Translations under genes and position numbers: made by a program | Shown here: positions 58,216-64,000 of the stretch, piece by piece | Position numbering within the stretch: the stretch's first letter is position 1 | Layout: the number at the start of each line of letters is the position of its first letter | The notes under the pieces: generated by a model | Told to the model about the DNA's origin: nothing | The model's database searches: none | Seen by the model: the letters and a program-made list of their open reading frames with translations, nothing else | Assembly: GCA_900169235.1 (NCBI GenBank) | Contig: FWCC01000248.1 | Coordinates: 18,497 to 82,496, forward strand | Source: Zarea fungicola | Lineage: Eukaryota > Ascomycota > Sordariomycetes > Hypocreales > Cordycipitaceae | DNA length: 64,000 bases | Reading direction: 5' to 3'

Positions 58216-61056
58216 ATGACTTTGAGACTCGCTCCGTACAATGACGCGATGCGCCTGGGTCAAGGATTCAATTCCTACACCCACGAACTATGCATTGATC
58301 AGGCCGTCAATGTCAAGCAACGCAGCAGCTCAGATCCAAAGGCCCAGACATCGCAGGTATGTGGAAACACACAATCAGCTCCAATGAGTTTATGTTTGCA
58401 AATTCTTACAAAGGACTCATAGGTTGTGTCCTACTCGGCCAGATTCGTGGAAAAATTGAGCGATGTTGTCGAGTCGATGAATGTTTCCTACAGCTCAGCA
58501 ATCAAAAAGGGAACCATTGAGATTAGCGGCAACACGAGCACGGTCGATGAGACCACCTTTAAATCGTCGCATTTGAATGCGGTTGTGGCCGTCAAGGTAG
58601 GATTACGGATGTATTTGGCCCATTAAAGCGTGGAGACTGATGAAGAGTCCAGGTTGTGAATCAAACCATTTCCACTGAGGATGAATGCGAATTCCAGGAG
58701 CTTGAGAACAATGAGGCAGTCACTTTTGCTCGCTTTAACGAGATTTATGGCGACTCGTACATTTCCGGTAGGTACATTGCGTGTATTTTCTTCTTCCTCT
58801 TCTTCTTCCTCCTCTTCTTATTCTTCTACTTTTTTTTTATAACAGATTGTACCCGTGAAGAAGAACTGCACTGACTGTGATGACAGGTTTCATCGAGGGA
58901 GGCGACTTTACCGGCATCGTGTCTGTTAAAGTCATGGATGGCAAGGACGTGAAAAGCACCGTCGACGCGTGAGTTGAGCCCCGAGCCCTCTAGAATGTAC
59001 CTGAGTGCTAACAAAAATGGATATAGCATCAAGGCGGGACTAAATATGAACAGCAAAAGCGAGGTTGACGACTTTGTGCTAGGCCCGTCCGACGGTTCAG
59101 CCCGATCCAGCGTGGGGGCCGCCCTCAAGGACACCGAGACCACCATATCCATCAGCTGGATTGGCGGCGCTCAGATCAAGGAGCCAAGCCGCGCGTGGGA
59201 TGTCGACTCCATGTACGAGGCGGCGGCTGCCTTTCCGGCTGCCGTGTCCAAGTGTCCCCAGCGCACCTGGGCCATCCTGACGCCGTACAAGGCCAACCGG
59301 TCATTTGTCAAGTGGAGCACCGGAGGACCTGTCAAGACGCTGCAGTATGATTTGATTGCGAGCTACACAGCCGAGCTGTTTGATAGTTTCATGGACTATA
59401 AGCTGCTTCTCAAAGACGTCCAGAACATCATCAGCAATCGCAAGGACTATCGCCAGCGGGTTGGCGTCGTCGATGCCATCGATACGAACCTGAGGACGCT
59501 CTTGAGCGTTCGCGGGGCGCTGAGAGACGAGCAGACCAAAATTGTCGAAGCTGTAAGTTGGGATTGGCAAAGTTTCATGATGATTCAAGTTTTACTGACT
59601 GCGTTTTGCGACAGATTGGTGTTTTGAGCAAGGACCCGTCGGTGCTCAAGCGACAGGGTGCCTGGTCTACAAAGAATAGGGCTCCCCTTGTCAAGCAAAT
59701 TATTGAAAAGACTCTGGGAAATGCAGCAGGCTGGAAGCCTAATGCATTGGACAGTCCGGCTGTATCTGTTCAAGATTCGAGTCAAGTCGGAGAAGGCAAC
59801 TTCTCTGCCTCTGGTTTTCGAATTTCGTCAGGGGCGGCAATTACTCTGCCTCCGGTTTCCGATACCGAATCACTGGCTGTCGGTACAGCTGAGGGTGGTA
59901 ATTCAGTGGAGGAAGCTAATGATCAGAAGGGTGACAGCGACGATGGTATTCTTGTTGGTGGCGAGAATACAGCGAGTGATGCCGCAACGCCAGTGACTGC
60001 TCTACCTCCCGCTGCAATTCCTGAGGCACAGGTACAGAGTGTAGAAGAATCGTCTACTACCAAGGTAAGCTCAAAAATGAAGAATAAAGCCCCTCGTTAG
60101 AAGCGAGTGCTAATAATATGCCCAGGTCCAGGAGTCTCAGGCTGCGGCATCCACCCCCGACAAGCCCGCGATTGAATTCAACTTTGAGACTCTGATGCCT
60201 CCGGAGGTGTGGGAAGACTTGTTGCCTGTAAGTCTGCATGAATTCCAGCTATATAATGAAATCGACAGGATGTTGACTTGCCACTTAGGAGCGCATTGAG
60301 CCCTTGGGCTATAGCCAGGTTTCGCAGCCCTCATTCATGCCCCAAGCGTCCGTCCTTGGAGGCCTTTTGAATCCGCTCATGCCGCCCCCTGACGGTTCAT
60401 CTGGGCCGGGCGTCGTTGTTTCGCAATCCTACGATGCCATGCAGCGCGAGCTAGAGGCATTCCGCAAAGAAAAGCTTGCGGCCGAAAAAGTCGCGGCCGA
60501 CGCCGAGGCGGCTCGCGAGAAGCAGGCGCGAGAGTTTGCGACGCTCAACGCACAGTTTGCGCAGTTCAAGGTCGACTCTGAAAGGACGCAATCGTCACAG
60601 GCCTCGCAAATCAGCGAAAAGATTGTCATGATTGAGGCCAAGGAGGCCGAGATTCAGCGCCACAAGGCGGCGCACTCGCAGGCCCTCACGGAGCGCGACC
60701 AAGCCTGGGCGAGCGACTCGCAGAAGCAGCACGAGATTGACACGCTCAAGGAGTGTGCCCTCGATGGGCTTACTTCGAAGAAGATTACCGTGGTCTCGAT
60801 TACGTATGGTGGCAAAGTCTTTTACGACCTGGGTGCGCAGAGCGATTCGTACAACCTGGTGCCCAAGATTGAGCAGATGATTGAGTCGGGCGGTGGCTTC
60901 GTGGTCAGCGACGGGTGGTTTGGGTATGATCCCAATCCGGGGATCGTCAAGTTTGCGACAATCACGTACCGCTTCAATATCCCTGGATACGGGAGGCGAA
61001 TTAGAACTTTTGTTAAGAAGCAGCACGACTTTGGCAATTTCGACCCCATCAGTTAG
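58216..61056 (+). CDS. Coiled-coil protein, possible partner of the MACPF protein
   Basis: Exons 58216-58356, 58423-58596, 58653-58767, 58887-58968, 59027-59552, 59615-60064, 60126-60227 and 60289-61056 sum to 785 aa, all in phase. No signal peptide. The N-terminal about 320 residues alternate strand-rich blocks (RLGQGFNSYTHEL, HLNAVVAVKVVNQT, TTISISWIGGAQIK, AAAFPAAVSKCPQRTWAILT) and resemble the MACPF-like N terminus of stonustoxin-type pore proteins; this is a weak, pattern-level call. A helical block follows, then an acidic Ser/Ala-rich linker (59770-60060), a long coiled coil (about 60420-60760) and a compact C-terminal domain (VVSITYGGKVFYDLG ... GWFGYDPNPGIVKF). Function unknown; the divergent MACPF neighbour suggests a joint role. 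Confidence 0.72.
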
Positions 61057-62185
61057 TATTTTGGGAGTTCCGTGGAATGTTTCCTAGTTTAGCCATCTAT
61101 CTATAGTATCGCTAATATCTTTGCTTTCTCTCGTGGAATGCGCAACATGGCCACATGTGGCTGCTATTGATGAAAGTGCGTGACCTTAACAAGACGTGTT
61201 ATTTTCTAAATTAGGAGTTGACCCGAGATTATTGCATTAAATGCCTTGTTAAGCTATTGTAGCCATGAGTGTAAGATAACAGGGTTCAACAGACATGACA
61301 TGGCTGATACGGCCTCAGTAGTTGTCTGTATGATGGCAAACACATCCTTGATTCAGCTGAAAGTCAGCTCGTTCATCTATACAGACAAGAGCTGCTATAA
61401 TTCGCCGGCATGAGTCTAGAATCTAATTTGCGTCGGAATAGACACTGTTCATGATTCAAGATCCACGGCCTAGAGCATGATGTCTCCAAGTGCCGTGTCT
61501 TGGGCAAGGAAAGGGGACGTTTTTGGTTCCACATGAACATGGGTCGTAAAGAACTATTGAAACAATTGTTCAATATTCCGCTTTGACAATTTCTGTCCAG
61601 GTGGTTGCTCTGTGGCTGGCTGTCTACCTGGCTTGCTCCATCAGCATGGGTTTGTAGGAAACTATCGAAAGAAGGGCGCGGTCCTATTCCATTATTAGAT
61701 GTCATATCCCGAGAGCTGGTTCAAATGGCTAGCTGGAAGCCCGTTTGCTCGAGTCAGCCGATGATCGTTTTATGTGCAGCTGTGCACTAGTTCCCGAAGC
61801 GTGCCGTCCCCTGCTAGTCGCAGGACCGGCGGCGCGGAGGTGAATTGCCATGGTTCTTTACGCCACCCCGCAGGACCCTGGTTGAGCTGGCTGATTATTG
61901 TTTTTGTTGGCTGATTTGTGGTTCTAGATGCAGCAAACTCTTTTGGATTCAAAGTATTGCATGGTACAGCGGCGGACTGGGCCGTTGTCCCAAGGTGGCT
62001 CTCGCCAGGTCTGAAGTGTATAAATGGGAGCCGGTCCGCCGTGATTTAGTTTTCTTGACATCTCGACACAAGACACTGAAAACCTGAGCAAGTACTTGTT
62101 TGCTCTACTCTTGACTATCATTTCTACGCATTCGTACACATTCCTACATATCTACACATATCAACACCCTTCAACACCTTGCACA
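61057..62185. other. Intergenic, no gene seen
   Basis: 1.13 kb with short ORFs only. The right edge should hold the promoter of the small gene at 62186; a TATA-like TATAAATG occurs at about 62019. Confidence 0.4.
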
Positions 62186-62578
62186 ATGCAATCAATCAAC
62201 TTCACCAAGACCATTGTTGTCATTGCGCATGGGGATTCGAGACCGGGCGCATTCTCCAACCCCCACATCAAAATCATTACAAAGTCTGAGCAGCCACTGA
62301 GCTTTGCGGATGCAAAGCTGTACTTGGGGGGAACCAACTTTCCCACGTATGCGTCGTCGTCGCTGGGCAGCTACGACAAGCTCAGCGACGCGGATTGCAG
62401 AGCCATCCTGGGCAAGGTTCCGGGACCCGGACCGGGTCTGGTGGACACGGGGATGACGGTGCCGGTTCGGGGGTATCCGGTGTATGTACTCCGGGGGCGG
62501 GACGATGTCTCTTTTGCTGAGATGGGAGTGCTGTCTGGACGGATGAAGGCCAATTTCGTGCTGCTTGCTTGCCGATGA
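62186..62578 (+). CDS. Small uncharacterised protein (130 aa)
   Basis: Single exon; ATG 62186 follows an A/C-rich leader typical of fungal 5'UTRs (CACAATGC context). The frame is also open to an ATG at 62096, but the upstream codons read like UTR. The protein has no signal peptide or membrane helix. Parts such as TIVVIAHGDSRPGAFSNPHI, PVRGYPVYVLRGRDDVSFAEMGVLSG show a mix of strands with Gly/Pro turns and a GPGPGLVDTG patch. GC-rich third positions within the frame support coding. Family not recognised. Confidence 0.5.
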   Translation: MQSINFTKTIVVIAHGDSRPGAFSNPHIKIITKSEQPLSFADAKLYLGGTNFPTYASSSLGSYDKLSDADCRAILGKVPGPGPGLVDTGMTVPVRGYPVYVLRGRDDVSFAEMGVLSGRMKANFVLLACR

Positions 62579-64000
62579 GGTTTGCGTCGTCTGCAGTGAG
62601 AGGTGCCAAGGTTGTGATGGGATAACATGAAGATGAAGATGAAAAATGAAACATGCAACATGGAACAGGGAACAAGGTGATATGGCGGGGGACTGAATTG
62701 GCACATTGAGATGCAAGTTGACAGGCAGGAAAGGACCAGATAGCAATGCTACTATTATTATTTTATTTTGCGACTTTGGTACTGTAAAGTTGAAAGTGAG
62801 CCACGAATGTTTGTTTGCAAGAGCAGAGACTTTAACTGTGTCTGTGTTGGATCTTTTGTCTGGATTATAAGTTGACTGGCTAATTGAAAAAAGGTAAAAA
62901 AACAATAACAACAATAATAATAATAATTAAGAAATAAAGTAGAGGAAATTTCTGGTTAAACAGGATTGCATTACTGTTGAACCACTCATGGGCTAGTCAG
63001 ATTGCGCCGGTAACTGGGAAGTGGACACCAACAGCAGAGTAGAACCATGAGGCACGGTAGGTAGGTAGGCACCGTTGTTGGACAAGTGTTGAAATGGAAA
63101 ATTCAGGCAGCTGGGGTCGGGTAAAAGATGGGTGGGACGCAAATTAATGCGGAATTAGGGTTTACATGCTTGGGAGGCTAGCTGGTAGTTGATGAGGTGA
63201 TTGAGGCTATTCCCAACTGTGGGCAACCAATTGGCTTTGGAGTAGGTTTGATTAGGTGGGTGCTTGTGCAGAGAGGGCCGGCTTGGTAGACCTGGCGCAT
63301 GTACTGGCTCAGGCTCAGCGGGGGTTAAACCTTGTAAGCCAATCACTGAGTTTAAAAGTAATGCTTATCAATGGAAATGTATGCGTTGTAAATTCTTTGG
63401 AAGATGAAGTGAATGCTTTCTACTGTCAAGTCTAGAGGTCTCGTAGTGCGTACTCTTGGTACTGCAGCATACAAAGCTGCTATTCTATATACAGGTACCT
63501 AGTGACAAGCTTTGTAGCGACAAGCTGATGAGCCCTCGGCGTACCTGAGCCTGAGGCCTCTTTTGCTGGGAGCGGGGCGTCTGCTGCTGCTTCTCCGCAC
63601 TCTGCACAGGGACAGCTTTACACTTGTACCACAACTACCTGCCAATGCCACCTCCACAAGTACTCGATACATACTCTGCATTCGCTGTCCAACCCATTGC
63701 CCTATTACCTCCATTCACCTCACCCTCAACCTCACCCAGCTACCATGGTTGCATAGCTAATAATTACTGAAATTCCTCCAGCCTCGGAATAAACCCCGCG
63801 CCAACCACCAAAACCCCGTCAACCCCCAGCTTATTTGTAAAAGGCGGAGAAGTTGATGGGTGGGGGTTAAATTGGTTAAATTGGCAAATTGGTCACCACT
63901 TTGACCAGGCTCTCAGTGACCTAATAGGCTGGATAGCTCCCAAACGGCCTTTTGTTGCAGTGAGCGACTCATGGCTTCTTGTTGCGCGGGGTGTGATTAT
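62579..64000. other. Intergenic to window end, no gene seen
   Basis: 1.4 kb. An AAT/AAC repeat run occurs at about 62900-62930. Remaining ORFs are short and unsupported. Confidence 0.4.

Noticed and set aside
1..64000. tRNA, rRNA or CRISPR features
   Set aside because: Scanned by eye for T-loop-like GTTCGANTC strings and regular spacer arrays; none found. A tRNAscan run would be decisive.

Overview
The window is nuclear DNA of a filamentous ascomycete, most likely a Sordariomycete and plausibly Hypocreales. Genes carry short introns (about 40-200 bp) with GTAAGT-like donors and CTAAC/CTGAC-like branch sites. The families are also typical: class V chitinase, Zn2Cys6 factor, UstYa/DUF3328 proteins, NB-ARC/TPR STAND protein, fungal THI5 with an intronic TPP riboswitch. 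No tRNA, rRNA or CRISPR array was recognised. All exon models below were read by eye from the sequence and checked for phase; none rests on transcript data.

Layout. 1-4.1 kb: 3' end of a class V chitinase, a secreted lipase and a secreted PL7/PL20-type polysaccharide lyase. 4.1-12.5 kb: gene-poor and repeat-affected, with a probable solo LTR, a decayed membrane-protein gene, an intact cupin gene, a broken secreted Cys-rich gene and two overlapping frame-shifted ORFs. 12.9-19.5 kb: a small, apparently undescribed dikaritin-type RiPP locus. It holds a remnant UstYa gene, a GST-like gene (UstS-like), a 78-residue repeat precursor peptide gene, a UstYa gene whose tail is cut by a stop codon, and a Zn2Cys6 regulator. 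19.9-23.9 kb: a head-to-head pair that resembles HET-S/NWD2. A small helical-domain protein ends in two 21-residue pseudo-repeats, and the divergent NB-ARC/TPR protein starts with a matching single motif.

25-34.5 kb: THI5 with a TPP riboswitch inside a 5'UTR intron, a GH79 beta-glucuronidase, an NCS1 purine/cytosine-type permease and a Kha1-like cation/proton antiporter. 34.5-39.2 kb: long intergenic region with an assembly gap that sits between inverted repeats (candidate DNA transposon/MITE). 39.2-51.7 kb: conserved housekeeping genes (hexose-type MFS transporter, D-arabinose dehydrogenase, ARP6, an F-box protein, a UFD1-domain zinc protein). 52.2-61.1 kb: a divergent pair of large multi-exon genes, one with a MACPF (perforin-like) domain and the other a coiled-coil protein with an N-terminal region that may belong to the same pore-forming world. 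62.2 kb: a small uncharacterised ORF.

How genes work together. In the RiPP locus the precursor would be secreted, cut at Lys-Arg sites and cyclised by the UstYa oxidase, with the C6 factor as local regulator. Because one UstYa copy is wrecked and the other truncated, the locus may be degrading or may make a reduced product. In the 20-24 kb pair the NLR would sense a ligand through its TPRs, nucleate the amyloid fold through its N-terminal motif and template it onto the two-repeat effector. Both are inferences from sequence pattern and gene arrangement.
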